A program made the position numbers and the translations under genes. From Cytophagaceae bacterium (lineage in GTDB: Bacteria > Bacteroidota > Bacteroidia > Cytophagales > Spirosomataceae), in contig JAIXOL010000029.1 in the NCBI GenBank assembly GCA_027486845.1, forward strand, positions 62,001 through 126,000: a stretch of DNA of 64,000 nucleotides, given 5' to 3'. Below are positions 9,986 through 18,917 of this stretch, in pieces. Under the pieces are notes generated by a model. It was not told where the DNA came from and did not search any database. It saw only the letters and a list, made by a program, of their open reading frames with translations. The number at the start of each line of letters is the position of its first letter. Position 1 is the first letter of the stretch.

Positions 9986-11428
9986 ATGTCTAACGACCTA
10001 CAAGACCAAGTGCATGACCAAATGAGTCGGCGTACTTTTTTAACCAACTCTGGTATTGGTTTGGGTGCTGCAGCATTGTCGGCTATTTTACCAAATACAG
10101 CTCAAGCTTCCGAAAGTAATCATAAAATTGGGCCACACTTTGCCCCGAAAGTAAAAAGGGTTATTTATTTACATCAAAGTGGAGCCCCTTCTCAACTCGA
10201 AACCTTTGATTATAAGCCTAAACTCGAAGCAATGTGGGGGCAAAATTTGCCTGAATCAATCAGAGGAGGGCAACGGCTGACAGGTATGAGTGCGGGACAA
10301 AGCTCATTTCCTTTGGCGGCTTCTGCTTTCAAGTTTGCACAATATGGTAAAAGTCGTGCATGGATTAGTGATTTATTGCCCTACCATAAGCAAATCGCCG
10401 ATGAGTTGTGTTTCGTAAAATCAATGCACACCGAACATATCAATCACGATCCTGCCATCACTTTTATTCAAACGGGTAATCAAATCGGAGGTCGTCCGTC
10501 AATGGGTTCTTGGATGAGTTATGGCTTGGGTTCAGAAAATCAAAACCTTCCTGCTTTTGTTGTATTGCTTTCAAGAGGAAGAGCAGGCGACCAACCACTT
10601 TATGCCAAATTATGGAGCAATGGTTTTATTCCTTCGGTGCATCAAGGGGTAGTTTTTAGGTCTGGCATAGACCCCGTTTATTACCTCAATAACCCCAATG
10701 GCATTGATAAATCGTCCAGAAGAAATATGTTAAGTGCTTTGTCAAAATTGAGCGAAGACCAATACAAACAAGTATTAGACCCCGAACTCGATAGTCGTAT
10801 GAAGCAGTACGAAATGGCGTATCGAATGCAAAGCTCTGTTCCCGAAACCTTAGATATATCAAAAGAACCCGATTCAGTTTTTAATATGTATGGTCCCGAT
10901 AGTCGTATTCCTGGGACTTTCGCTGCAAATTGTCTTTTAGCCAGAAAATTAGCTGAAAAAGATGTACGTTTTATTCAACTTTACCACCAAGGTTGGGACC
11001 AACATGGAAACTTACCTAAAGACATTCAAATCATGGCAAAGTCAGTTGACCAAGCATCGGTAGCGTTGATTAAAGATTTGAAACAAAGAGGGCTTTTAGA
11101 CGATACATTGGTCGTTTGGGGAGGTGAATTTGGGCGTACAAATTATTCCCAAGGAAAACTCACGAAAGAAAATTATGGAAGAGATCACCATCCACGCTGT
11201 TTTTCAATTTATATGACTGGCGGCGGCATAAAGAGAGGTATTTCTTACGGAGAAACTGACGAATTTGGCTACAATATTACCAAAGACCCTGTTCATATAC
11301 ATGACCTTCAAGCAACAATCATGCACTTGATGGGCATTGACCATGAGCAACTTACCTTTAAGTTTCAAGGTCGCCGTTATCGTTTAACAGATGTTGCGGG
11401 AAAAGTAGTAAAACCAATTTTAACTTAA
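9986..11428 (+). CDS. DUF1501 family protein, Tat-exported
   Basis: A 480-aa protein of the DUF1501 family, distantly related to the sulfatase/alkaline phosphatase fold. The twin-arginine signal [20 protein letters not shown] begins at residue 13, so the start could also be the internal Met there. Diagnostic parts are [20 protein letters not shown] near residue 52, [17 protein letters not shown] near 150, [11 protein letters not shown] near 335, [15 protein letters not shown] near 375 and [17 protein letters not shown] near 395. The conserved His and Asp residues suggest a metal site. DUF1501 genes nearly always travel with DUF1549/DUF1553 genes, as here. Tat export implies folding before export. 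Function unproven. Confidence 0.9.
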   Translation: MSNDLQDQVHDQMSRRTFLTNSGIGLGAAALSAILPNTAQASESNHKIGPHFAPKVKRVIYLHQSGAPSQLETFDYKPKLEAMWGQNLPESIRGGQRLTGMSAGQSSFPLAASAFKFAQYGKSRAWISDLLPYHKQIADELCFVKSMHTEHINHDPAITFIQTGNQIGGRPSMGSWMSYGLGSENQNLPAFVVLLSRGRAGDQPLYAKLWSNGFIPSVHQGVVFRSGIDPVYYLNNPNGIDKSSRRNMLSALSKLSEDQYKQVLDPELDSRMKQYEMAYRMQSSVPETLDISKEPDSVFNMYGPDSRIPGTFAANCLLARKLAEKDVRFIQLYHQGWDQHGNLPKDIQIMAKSVDQASVALIKDLKQRGLLDDTLVVWGGEFGRTNYSQGKLTKENYGRDHHPRCFSIYMTGGGIKRGISYGETDEFGYNITKDPVHIHDLQATIMHLMGIDHEQLTFKFQGRRYRLTDVAGKVVKPILT

Positions 11429-11455
11429 TTTTTATAAAAAACATAGAAAAATATC

Positions 11456-12775
11456 ATGCAAAATCGACGTGATTTTATTAAACAAACTGCCATCGTAGGT
11501 GCAGGAGTGCTTACTTCTTCTAATCTTTTTGCTTTTCATGGTTCACCCAATGAAAAAGTGATTTTGGGAATAATGGGAACAAATAGCCGTGGAATGTTTT
11601 TGGCAAAATCTTTTGCCAAATTACCAAATGTTGAAATTGCCTATATTTGCGACCCAGATGCAAAGGTTTTGGCAAAAACCATTGCTGAAATTGAAAAAAT
11701 GACAGGTAAAAAACCACAAGGTTTTGCCGATGTTCGCAAAATGCTGGAGAAAAAAGATTTTGATGGAATGGCTATTTCTGCTCCTGACCATTGGCATACG
11801 CCAGCGGCTATCATGGGATTGCAGGCAGGTAAAAATATTTATATTGAAAAACCATGTAGTCATAATCCCAAAGAAGGCGAAATGTTGGTTGAAGCCACCA
11901 ATAAATACAACAAATTGGTGCAAATGGGGAGTCAACGTCGCACATTCAGTAATGTAAAAGACATGATTGCAAAATTGCACAGTGGAGCAATCGGACGGGT
12001 GTATTTTGCTCGTGGATGGTATGTCAATAATCGAAAATCGATTGGAAAAGGTAATATTGCGGCAGTTCCACAAAACCTTAATTTTGATTTGTGGCAAGGT
12101 CCCGCACCTCGCCGTGAGTATAAAGATAATTTGGTACATTATAATTGGCATTGGTTTTGGAATTGGGGAACGGGCGAGGCACTGAATAATGGTACCCACG
12201 AATTAGATGTGATTCGTTGGGGTTTAGGCGTTGATTTTCCAACGCAAGTAGTTTCAGCAGGTGGTCGTTATCACTTTCAAGATGATTGGGAAACGCCTGA
12301 TACACAAACGATTACCTATAATTTTCCAAATAATATTGGATGTACTTGGGAAGGGCGTAGTTGTAATGGGTTTAACTCAGAAGGAAGTGGGAGAGGAGTG
12401 ATTTTTTATGGAGATAAAGGCACAATTACTTATACAGAAGCAAACAGTTATAAAATTTTCGATGGTGCAAATAAATTGGTTTCAGAAGTAAAAGATGATA
12501 CACCGTTCGATCCAAAGAATGCGGTTAGTCCAACCGAATTATTGGATGGGCTTCATTTAGCAAATTTTTGTGAAGCAATTCGTGGGAAAGAACAAATAAA
12601 TGCACCAATTTTGGAAGGACATAAATCAACGCTTTTGCCACAATTAGGAAACATTGCGTACCGAGTCGGTAGAACGCTTAACTGCGACCCAAGCAATGGG
12701 CATATTTTGAACGACAAAGAAGCAATGAAATTATGGTCAAGAGAATATGAGAAAGGTTGGGAAGTGAAAGTATAA
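11456..12775 (+). CDS. Gfo/Idh/MocA-family oxidoreductase with Tat signal
   Basis: A 439-aa NAD(P)-dependent sugar oxidoreductase-like protein. The Tat motif RRDFIKQTAIVGAGVLTSS starts at residue 3. The Rossmann domain begins at ILGIMGTNSRGMFLAKSF near residue 37 and includes the strand end IAYICDPDAK; SAPDHWHTPAA and the catalytic-region IYIEKPCSHNP follow near residue 130-140, matching the family EKP motif. The C-terminal alpha/beta domain includes WHWFWNWGTGEALNNGTHELD near 225-245. Exported members such as GFOR carry tightly bound NADP and work in the periplasm; that mode is likely here but inferred. It sits 27 bp after DUF1501 and is followed closely by the PQQ dehydrogenase. Confidence 0.92.
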   Translation: MQNRRDFIKQTAIVGAGVLTSSNLFAFHGSPNEKVILGIMGTNSRGMFLAKSFAKLPNVEIAYICDPDAKVLAKTIAEIEKMTGKKPQGFADVRKMLEKKDFDGMAISAPDHWHTPAAIMGLQAGKNIYIEKPCSHNPKEGEMLVEATNKYNKLVQMGSQRRTFSNVKDMIAKLHSGAIGRVYFARGWYVNNRKSIGKGNIAAVPQNLNFDLWQGPAPRREYKDNLVHYNWHWFWNWGTGEALNNGTHELDVIRWGLGVDFPTQVVSAGGRYHFQDDWETPDTQTITYNFPNNIGCTWEGRSCNGFNSEGSGRGVIFYGDKGTITYTEANSYKIFDGANKLVSEVKDDTPFDPKNAVSPTELLDGLHLANFCEAIRGKEQINAPILEGHKSTLLPQLGNIAYRVGRTLNCDPSNGHILNDKEAMKLWSREYEKGWEVKV

Positions 12776-12789
12776 ATCTATTCGAAATA

Positions 12790-14934
12790 ATGATAAAGAT
12801 GCCTCTATTGTATAAAAATTACCAAAGGAATTTAAGTTTAACTCGAATTCCTTTGGCAATTCTTGTAAGTTTGCTGTTCATTTCAAGTGCGGGAAATCCT
12901 ACATATACCGATTGGACTGCCTATAATGGCGGCAATGATTGCAACCATTTTTCAGCACTAACACAAATAAATCCTGCCAATGTTTCACAGCTAAAATTGG
13001 CTTGGGAATATGCTTCAGGCGGAGCCGATAGTGTAAAAAATACTACCCAAATTCAGTGCAATCCATTGATTATTAAGGGAGTAATGTTTGGAGTTTCAGC
13101 AGCTTCACAAGCATTTGCCATAGATGCATCTACAGGAAAAGAAATTTGGAAAACCAATTTCCAAGAAAAAACTTTCAACATGACGAGCCGAGGTGTTACT
13201 TATTGGACAGATGGAAAGGAGGCTCGTATTTTCTTTGCTTATGGAGCTTTTCTTTATGCACTAAATGCCCAAACTGGACAAGTGATTTTCTCTTTTGGAA
13301 CAAATGGAAAAATCAATTTGATTGACGGTATCAAACGACCCGGTGCAGATGAATATGTAGTGTCGAATACGCCAGCAGTTGTGTATAAAAATACCTTGAT
13401 TGTCGGTACAAGAGTTTCTGAAAGTGCCACGGCGTTGCTTGGTGATATTCGAGCTTTTGATACTCGGACGGGTCATAAAATTTGGACTTTCCATACCATT
13501 CCACGACCAAACGAATTTGGCTACGCTACTTGGGAGAAACAAAATTATCAAAATTTAGGTGGTGCAAATAATTGGATGGGCATGGCAATTGACCAAAAAC
13601 GAGGCATAGTTTATGCTCCAACAGGTTCGGCAGCCTTTGATTTTTATGGGGGAAATAGAAAAGGTGATAACTTATTTGCCAATTGTTTATTGGCATTGGA
13701 TGCAAAAACTGGTAAAAGGCTATGGCACTTTCAAACCGTCCATCACGATATTTGGGACAGAGACATTCCTGCTCCGCCTAATTTATTTACTATTATTCAA
13801 AAAGGGCAAAAAATTGATGTAGTTTCGGTTTTGAGCAAGCAAGGTTTTACATTTGTTTTTGACCGAGTTACAGGAAAACCTATTTTTCCGATTGAAGAAC
13901 GAGCTTTTCCTGCCTCTAAAATCAGTGGAGAGCAAGCATCGCCAACGCAGCCCATTCCTTTACTTCCTGAGCCATTTACTCGACAAAGTTTTACTGAAAA
14001 GGATGTTAATTCATTTGCTTCAAATCGTGATGAAATCATTGAGCAAGTCAGAAAAGCAACTACTGGACAGCCTTTTACGCCATTAGGTCAAAATCGTACT
14101 GTTTTCTTTCCAGGCACTGACGGTGGAGCCCAGTGGGGAGGAGCAGCGGTAGATGAAAATGCAATTATGTATATTCCTGCGAAAGAAAATCCAGTATACA
14201 GTTCTTTGATTGAAGCACCAAAATCTAAAGAAAATCATACTCTTTTGTCAGGGAAACAACTTTATCAGACCTATTGCCAATCTTGTCATGGAGCAAATCG
14301 AGAAGGAAATGAAGATGGAACTTATCCTTCTTTGCAAAAAATAGAAGGTAAATATTCTGAAACATCTATGCTTCAATTAATGAGCAAAGGTCGTGGCATG
14401 ATGCCTGCTTTTACCCAATTGCAAGAGGCTGAAAGTAAGGCAATTGTACAATTTTTGTTTGGGAAAAATACTGAAATTAAAACAACAAACGAATCAAAAC
14501 TTTCGAAAGTACCTTATTTGCACACGGGTTACAATCGTTGGTATGATAGCAATGGCTACCCGATAAGCACGCCGCCTTGGGGAACACTCACTGCTATTGA
14601 TATGAATACGGGCAAACGTCGTTGGCAAATTCCTTTGGGCGAATATCCAGAACTTACCGCCAAAGGAATACCCATTACAGGAACGGATAATTATGGTGGG
14701 GCTGCCATAACAGCCGGTGGCGTTTTGTTTATTGCCGCCACAAAAGACCAACAATTTAGAGCCATCGACCGACAAACTGGCAAAATTTTATGGCAAGTGG
14801 CACTTCCTGCTGCTGGCTATGCTTCGCCGAGTGTTTATGCTGTGAATGGCAAACAATATGTTGTAATTGCTTGCGGTGGTGGAAAACTAAAAACTAAATC
14901 AGGCGATAAGTATTTGGCATTTGCTTTGCCTTAA
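12790..14934 (+). CDS. PQQ-dependent dehydrogenase (quinoprotein) with inserted cytochrome c domain
   Basis: An exported quinoprotein that oxidises a sugar or alcohol and passes electrons to its own haem c. I chose ATG at 12790 (about 714 aa) because the longer frame start at 12757 lies inside the previous gene; a Met at 12799 is also possible. Propeller repeats include LAWEYASGGAD near residue 70, TGKEIWKTNF, TGHKIWTFHTIPRP, HHDIWDRDIPAPPNLF near 320 and the final TGKILWQVALPAAGYASP. A haem c motif YCQSCHGAN near residue 495, with candidate Met ligand GMMPAF, is inserted between propeller blades, as in membrane-type quinohaemoproteins with this layout. It needs PQQ, but no pqq synthesis genes are in the window. 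It is the last gene of the 5153-14934 operon. Confidence 0.9.
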   Translation: MIKMPLLYKNYQRNLSLTRIPLAILVSLLFISSAGNPTYTDWTAYNGGNDCNHFSALTQINPANVSQLKLAWEYASGGADSVKNTTQIQCNPLIIKGVMFGVSAASQAFAIDASTGKEIWKTNFQEKTFNMTSRGVTYWTDGKEARIFFAYGAFLYALNAQTGQVIFSFGTNGKINLIDGIKRPGADEYVVSNTPAVVYKNTLIVGTRVSESATALLGDIRAFDTRTGHKIWTFHTIPRPNEFGYATWEKQNYQNLGGANNWMGMAIDQKRGIVYAPTGSAAFDFYGGNRKGDNLFANCLLALDAKTGKRLWHFQTVHHDIWDRDIPAPPNLFTIIQKGQKIDVVSVLSKQGFTFVFDRVTGKPIFPIEERAFPASKISGEQASPTQPIPLLPEPFTRQSFTEKDVNSFASNRDEIIEQVRKATTGQPFTPLGQNRTVFFPGTDGGAQWGGAAVDENAIMYIPAKENPVYSSLIEAPKSKENHTLLSGKQLYQTYCQSCHGANREGNEDGTYPSLQKIEGKYSETSMLQLMSKGRGMMPAFTQLQEAESKAIVQFLFGKNTEIKTTNESKLSKVPYLHTGYNRWYDSNGYPISTPPWGTLTAIDMNTGKRRWQIPLGEYPELTAKGIPITGTDNYGGAAITAGGVLFIAATKDQQFRAIDRQTGKILWQVALPAAGYASPSVYAVNGKQYVVIACGGGKLKTKSGDKYLAFALP

Positions 14935-14959
14935 TTTTATAATGGCGACGTTCAAGTAA

Positions 14960-15040
14960 TTAATGCAATATTTTTTGGTTAAAAATATAATTTGGTATAT
15001 CAAAAATAGGTCTTTTTCGAGGTCGATTGTTTAGTTCCTT
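14960..15040 (-). pseudogene. IS30-family transposase C-terminal remnant
   Basis: Reading the minus strand from about 15037, one frame gives ELNNRPRKRPIFDIPNYIF followed by NQKILH and a TAA at 14962-14960. The NNRPRK-x-x-x-F-x-x-P pattern is the C-terminal signature of IS30 transposases (LNxRPRKxLxFxTPxxxF). Only this tail is visible; the rest is gone and no terminal repeats were found. It lies directly downstream of the GlxA-like remnant on the same strand, so an IS30 insertion may have truncated that gene. Confidence 0.45.
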
Positions 15041-15064
15041 TATGCCATGACTGATTTATTATCC

Positions 15065-15340
15065 TCAAGGCTTGGAAACCACTAATTTTTCAGCGTCATT
15101 TTCTTCAATAAAGTCTTGATTTTCATGAATTTCAATGCCTTTATGGTCTTTTTTGTTTGAAATATTGAGTAAGTTAATTGGGGGTATTTACTTTTTTCTA
15201 CCCAAAAACATCTTGGTTATATAATTTCCAATTTCAGTTTCATAACATTTCTCAATCAAATAAATATAAAGATTCTGAAACGAGAGTGTTGCACTGCCTG
15301 TAATAGTTTTGCCATTTTCTACTACGATTTTTTCATCCAT
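15065..15340 (-). pseudogene. GlxA/AraC-family transcriptional regulator remnant
   Basis: On the minus strand, ATG at 15340-15338 opens a frame with one in-frame TAA at 15190-15188 and an end at TGA 15067-15065. The first part reads KIVVENGKTITGSATLSFQN and LYIYLIEKCYETEIGNYITK; the second reads KKDHKGIEIHENQDFIEEN and DAEKLVVSKP. This matches the junction region of GlxA-type proteins (DJ-1/PfpI amidase-like domain followed by the start of an AraC helix-turn-helix), where the pattern xKDHxDxEIxxxQxFIExN is common. Both the N-terminal half and the DNA-binding domain are missing, so it cannot work. Identification is by recalled family pattern only. Confidence 0.6.
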
Positions 15341-15571
15341 TATTTTACTTTAAAAAACATATTTCTATAATCGGTTGATGCAAATCATGATGTAGCCTGA
15401 TACTTTTTGCATATTTTAAAAAATATATTTTCAAAAAAACATATTTTTTTGAGGATTTCATCTGTACTGGTGTCTCTTACATTTAAAACTACGATTATTT
15501 TTATTTTTAATTAGAATATTACAACAAAACAAGGAGTATAAATAGAATACAACACCTAACATTTTTTTCTA

Positions 15572-16162
15572 ATGCAAGAGTATTTGTCAAATACGGAGAA
15601 TAGAACTTGGCAAGCCTTTAAATTGGGCGATAGGAAAGCATTTGAAAAATTATTGAATCAATACTACCCTTTATTACTCAATTATGGTCAGCGGTTGATA
15701 CGTGATAATGATTTTGCCCAAGATTGTCTTCAAGATTTTTTTATCGATCTCTGGAATCATCGTGAAAATCTTGATACACCACAGTCAATAAAAGCATACC
15801 TGTTTTCCTCTTATCGTCGAGCATTGTTTAAAGAAAAAACTCGTAATTTTTGGAATCGTAACGTTATTGAACTCAACGAAGAATATGAAATAGAGGTGCA
15901 GTTTAATATCGAGACATATCTGATTAACAACGAAATCGAACATGAAACACTTTTGAAACTCAAATACTATCTTTCAACCCTCAGCAAGCGGCAAAGAGAG
16001 GCTGTATATCTAAGATTCAATCAAGAGTTGGAATATGAAGAGATTTCACAAATTATGTCAATCAACCATCATTCTGCAATAAATTTGGTTTATGAAGCCT
16101 TAAAACTATTAAGAAAAAACTGGGTGATGAGCTTCATCATCTGTTTAATAACAATACAATAA
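15572..16162 (+). CDS. ECF RNA polymerase sigma factor, FecI-like
   Basis: A 196-aa sigma-70 family ECF factor. Region 2 spans about residues 25-95: LNQYYPLLLNYGQRLIRDND, DFAQDCLQDFFIDLWNHREN and IKAYLFSSYRRALFKEK. Region 4 spans about 125-180: LKYYLSTLSKRQREAVYLRF, then YEEISQIMSINHHSAINLVY, the helix-turn-helix that reads the -35 box. It is followed after 5 bp by a FecR-type anti-sigma gene and, beyond an inserted IS66 element, by an STN-domain SusC and SusD. This is the usual trans-envelope signalling layout in which glycan binding at SusC is relayed by FecR to the sigma factor. ATG at 15572 is the only reasonable start. Confidence 0.93.
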   Translation: MQEYLSNTENRTWQAFKLGDRKAFEKLLNQYYPLLLNYGQRLIRDNDFAQDCLQDFFIDLWNHRENLDTPQSIKAYLFSSYRRALFKEKTRNFWNRNVIELNEEYEIEVQFNIETYLINNEIEHETLLKLKYYLSTLSKRQREAVYLRFNQELEYEEISQIMSINHHSAINLVYEALKLLRKNWVMSFIICLITIQ

Positions 16163-16167
16163 ACGCA

Positions 16168-17226
16168 ATGAATAAATTTGAGGATTATCAACTAGAAGAT
16201 TTTGTCCAAGACCTTTTTTTTAGAAAATGGGTATTGGGGAAATTACCGCCTGAAAATCAATTTTGGGAAAATTGGCTCAAAAAATACCCTAAAAAAAGAA
16301 TCCTTATTGAAGAAGCAAAATCTTTGGTGATTGCATCGCAAATTGAAAGTATTGACATTCCTGAACAACAAATTCAAGAAGGCATTTCAGCTATTTTGCA
16401 TCATACAAAAGCCCATTCTAAGAGCCTTTATGAACAAACCTGGTTCAGAGTTGCGGCATCAGTAGCCATAGTGATGCTATTTATGTGGATTTACCCAAAA
16501 TCAGAATTATCAAAAAATATTTCAGAAAAAATTAATCTTTCCAAAGCCACAGAAACTGAAAATAATGGTTCGCAACCACTTAACCTAAAACTAAGCGATG
16601 GCTCAACTGTAACCTTGAAGAAAGGTAGTAAACTACAAGTTTCAAATGATTTCGGACTTCAGACTAGAACCGTATTTTTGACTGGAGAGGCTTTTTTTGA
16701 AGTACAAAAAGATCCTCAACATCCATTTTTGGTGTATGCAGGCGGCATTGTAACTAAGGTTTTAGGGACAAGCTTTACTATAAGAGCTTATAATAACGAA
16801 GCAAAAACCTTAGTGGCTGTTAGGACTGGAAGAGTTACAGTTTATCAAGAGGAAAAAACAAATAAAAGAAATCAAGTTCATAACGAGCAAATTTTGCTTA
16901 CTCCCAATCAACAAGTAGTTTTTGAAAAAAAAGAAGAAAAATTAGTTAAAACATTGGTTGAAAGTCCAGTTATTCTACTTCCTTCTGCCGAAAATGAAAA
17001 TTTTGAATATGATGAAACTCCCATTCCGAAGGTCTTAATTCAACTCGAAAAAGCCTACGGCGTTAAGATTATTTTTGATGCTGAATTGTTAGCTAATTGT
17101 AACCTAACAGCGACTTTTGGCGACGAACCTCTTTACGATAAAATGGGCATTATTTGCGAAACTATTCAAGCACGCTACGAAATAGCTGATGGTCAAATCG
17201 TAATTTATGCTAAAGGTTGTAGGTGA
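16168..17226 (+). CDS. FecR-family anti-sigma factor
   Basis: A 352-aa single-pass inner membrane regulator. The cytoplasmic N-terminus (about 1-90) binds the sigma factor; one transmembrane helix lies near 92-110 (WFRVAASVAIVMLFMWIYP). The periplasmic FecR domain follows at about 130-220 (LKLSDGSTVTLKKGSKLQVS, FLTGEAFFEVQKDPQHPFLV, TKVLGTSFTIRAY), and a C-terminal DUF4974 domain at about 280-350 (IPKVLIQLEKAYGVKIIFDA). DUF4974 resembles the STN domain and is thought to contact the SusC signalling domain. It ends 116 bp before the left end of the IS66 element. Confidence 0.93.
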   Translation: MNKFEDYQLEDFVQDLFFRKWVLGKLPPENQFWENWLKKYPKKRILIEEAKSLVIASQIESIDIPEQQIQEGISAILHHTKAHSKSLYEQTWFRVAASVAIVMLFMWIYPKSELSKNISEKINLSKATETENNGSQPLNLKLSDGSTVTLKKGSKLQVSNDFGLQTRTVFLTGEAFFEVQKDPQHPFLVYAGGIVTKVLGTSFTIRAYNNEAKTLVAVRTGRVTVYQEEKTNKRNQVHNEQILLTPNQQVVFEKKEEKLVKTLVESPVILLPSAENENFEYDETPIPKVLIQLEKAYGVKIIFDAELLANCNLTATFGDEPLYDKMGIICETIQARYEIADGQIVIYAKGCR

Positions 17227-17334
17227 GCCACCTAGCTTGAATAGTTTTATAATTTATCAGTAGCAAGTGTAAAAAAACAAAATAAAGATAAGCATCAAAA
17301 CCATTCATTTTCACAAAAAAGCAACTCATTATGA

Positions 17335-17342
17335 AGAAAAAA
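17335..17342. repeat. Left copy of the 8-bp target-site duplication of the IS66 element
   Basis: AGAAAAAA, identical to 18779-18786 on the other side of the element. Eight base pairs is the duplication length of the IS66 family. Confidence 0.88.
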
Positions 17343-18778
17343 GTAACTAACCAGTTTCAGAAATAGTATAAAAATAGTGTAATAAGGCAAAAAATCAGTA
17401 CATTTATATTTATCAATGACAAAAGATTTAAAGATACAAGATTTAGAATCCAAATTGGATATGGCTTTGACCCGTATAAGCGAGTTAGAAGCCCTTGTAT
17501 TAAAATTGTCAATCCTTAAAACGAGTTCTAATAGTAGTATTTCACCTTCAACAGATTTAACTCGTAAAAACCAAAGTCTTCGAGAAAAGAGTAATAAACC
17601 AGTTGGTGGTCAGTTAGGACATAAGGGTTATGGCTTGAAAATGAGTGTAACACCAGATGTGATTCAAAGTATTTACCCCAATTTCTGCAACGTTTGTGGC
17701 AACTCCTTAACAGATTCGGATTTTGAATTGAAAATTCGTCGCCAAGTAATAGACATACCCCCTATTGTTCCTATCACGACAGAATATCAATGTTTTGGCA
17801 TAGTGTGTACTTGTGGTCATCACCAATTAGGTACTTTTCCTGAGGGTATTGATAGACCTATTCAATATGGCGAAAATATACAAACTCTTGCTGTTTATCA
17901 AAACTGTTTTCAATACTTACCTTTTGCTCGTTTACAAGATTTTTTTCAAAAAGTTTGCAATTTATCTATCAGCAAAGGTACTATCGAAAACATTATTCGC
18001 CGAACCGCACAAAAAGCCAAGCCAATTTATGAGAAACTACATCAGGTTGTAAGTATCTCATTTTTCGTAGGTTCGGACGAAACTGGTTTTAAACTTAATA
18101 CTAAAAAAGGTTGGTTCTGGGTATGGCAGACCGCCATTGTTACTTATATTGTTGCTGCGTGTTCTCGTTCAAAAGCTGTAATTAATGAAACCTTTCCCGA
18201 GGGATTACCTAATTCTATTCTTTGTTCTGACCGTTTAGCAGCCCAATTATCTACTATCAGTAAAGGTACTCAAATTTGCTTGGCTCATTTGCTCAGAGAT
18301 TTGAATTATCTAAGTTCAGCAGAACAAACTTTTTGGGCAAGTGATTTTAAGACTTTACTTAAAGATGCCATTGCACTCAAACAACAGCAATCGGCTTACA
18401 GTAAAAGTGACACCAAAGCCTTAGAAATTCAACAAAGACTTGACAAATTACTTGACGACAAACTTTTAGATGAATTACTAAAAAATCAAGTCAAGTATAA
18501 ACAGACTATTACTTTTTTTCGAGGTATGACCAAACTTAGATACGCTTTATTCCCTTTTCTTTACGACAAAAGAATACCTTTCGATAACAACTCTTCAGAA
18601 AGAGCTATTCGTATGATAAAGGTCAAACTAAAAGTATCAGGACAGTTCAAATCGCTACATCAAGAATTTGCAATTATTCGTTCTGTGATTGGCACAGCTA
18701 TCAAAAATAATCAATCTGTATTCCATGCTATAAAAGCTGTGGTAAATATGCCGTTGCCAATTATTACTGGATAGTTAC
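17343..18778. mobile_element. Complete IS66-family insertion sequence, 1436 bp
   Basis: The left terminal repeat is GTAACTAACCAGT (17343-17355) and the right one ACTGGATAGTTAC (18766-18778); they match as inverted repeats at 12 of 13 positions and start with the GTAA typical of IS66. A perfect 8-bp duplication AGAAAAAA flanks the element. It carries a single transposase gene, with no separate TnpA/TnpB genes, and the transposase stop codon lies inside the right repeat. It sits between fecR and the STN-type susC, about 130 bp before the susC start. Intact repeats, intact gene and identical duplications indicate a recent insertion. Confidence 0.93.
17416..18774 (+). CDS. IS66-family transposase (TnpC-type)
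   Basis: A 452-aa DDE transposase. The N-terminus has a short coiled-coil leucine zipper (IQDLESKLDMALTRISELEA). It is followed by the characteristic KTSSNSSISPSTD segment near residue 35-50, a Cys-rich zinc-finger region (NFCNVCGNS) near 93, and the DDE domain. Catalytic candidates are Asp in FFVGSDETGF near residue 219, Asp in ILCSDRLAAQ near 272 and Glu in FDNNSSERAIRMIKVKLKVS near 395. All three are present and there is no frameshift, so it is probably active. It is the only gene in the element. Confidence 0.93.
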   Translation: MTKDLKIQDLESKLDMALTRISELEALVLKLSILKTSSNSSISPSTDLTRKNQSLREKSNKPVGGQLGHKGYGLKMSVTPDVIQSIYPNFCNVCGNSLTDSDFELKIRRQVIDIPPIVPITTEYQCFGIVCTCGHHQLGTFPEGIDRPIQYGENIQTLAVYQNCFQYLPFARLQDFFQKVCNLSISKGTIENIIRRTAQKAKPIYEKLHQVVSISFFVGSDETGFKLNTKKGWFWVWQTAIVTYIVAACSRSKAVINETFPEGLPNSILCSDRLAAQLSTISKGTQICLAHLLRDLNYLSSAEQTFWASDFKTLLKDAIALKQQQSAYSKSDTKALEIQQRLDKLLDDKLLDELLKNQVKYKQTITFFRGMTKLRYALFPFLYDKRIPFDNNSSERAIRMIKVKLKVSGQFKSLHQEFAIIRSVIGTAIKNNQSVFHAIKAVVNMPLPIITG

Positions 18779-18786
18779 AGAAAAAA
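18779..18786. repeat. Right copy of the 8-bp target-site duplication of the IS66 element
   Basis: AGAAAAAA immediately after the right inverted repeat, matching 17335-17342. Confidence 0.88.
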
Positions 18787-18917
18787 TAATATACTAACAA
18801 AAAAGTCGATAGTGTTTGCACCACCACCGACCTTGATTTTCTGAAATTGTTTAGAAAAGTCTCAGAGGTGTTTTCGTCAAAATTCTCTTTAAATCTTACA
18901 AAAAACAATCAAAAGTA

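Larger units (their letters stand above)
14935..15571. other. 637-bp gene-free stretch with decayed genes
   Basis: Between the quinoprotein and the sigma factor there is no intact gene. It holds an IS30 tail and a GlxA-like remnant on the minus strand. The last 230 bp before the sigma gene are very AT-rich, with no ORF and no promoter I can assign firmly. Confidence 0.7.

Noticed and set aside
11621-12199. 192-codon open frame on the minus strand
   Set aside because: It lies wholly within the Gfo/Idh/MocA gene and has no recognisable protein pattern; it is a shadow of the real frame.
12757-12789. Upstream in-frame start for the PQQ dehydrogenase
   Set aside because: It would overlap the previous gene and put a polar stretch before the signal peptide; ATG 12790 fits better.
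17220-17234. TAGGTG-AGC-CACCTA inverted repeat over the fecR stop codon
   Set aside because: The stem is only 6 bp and no T-tract follows, so a terminator call is not supported.
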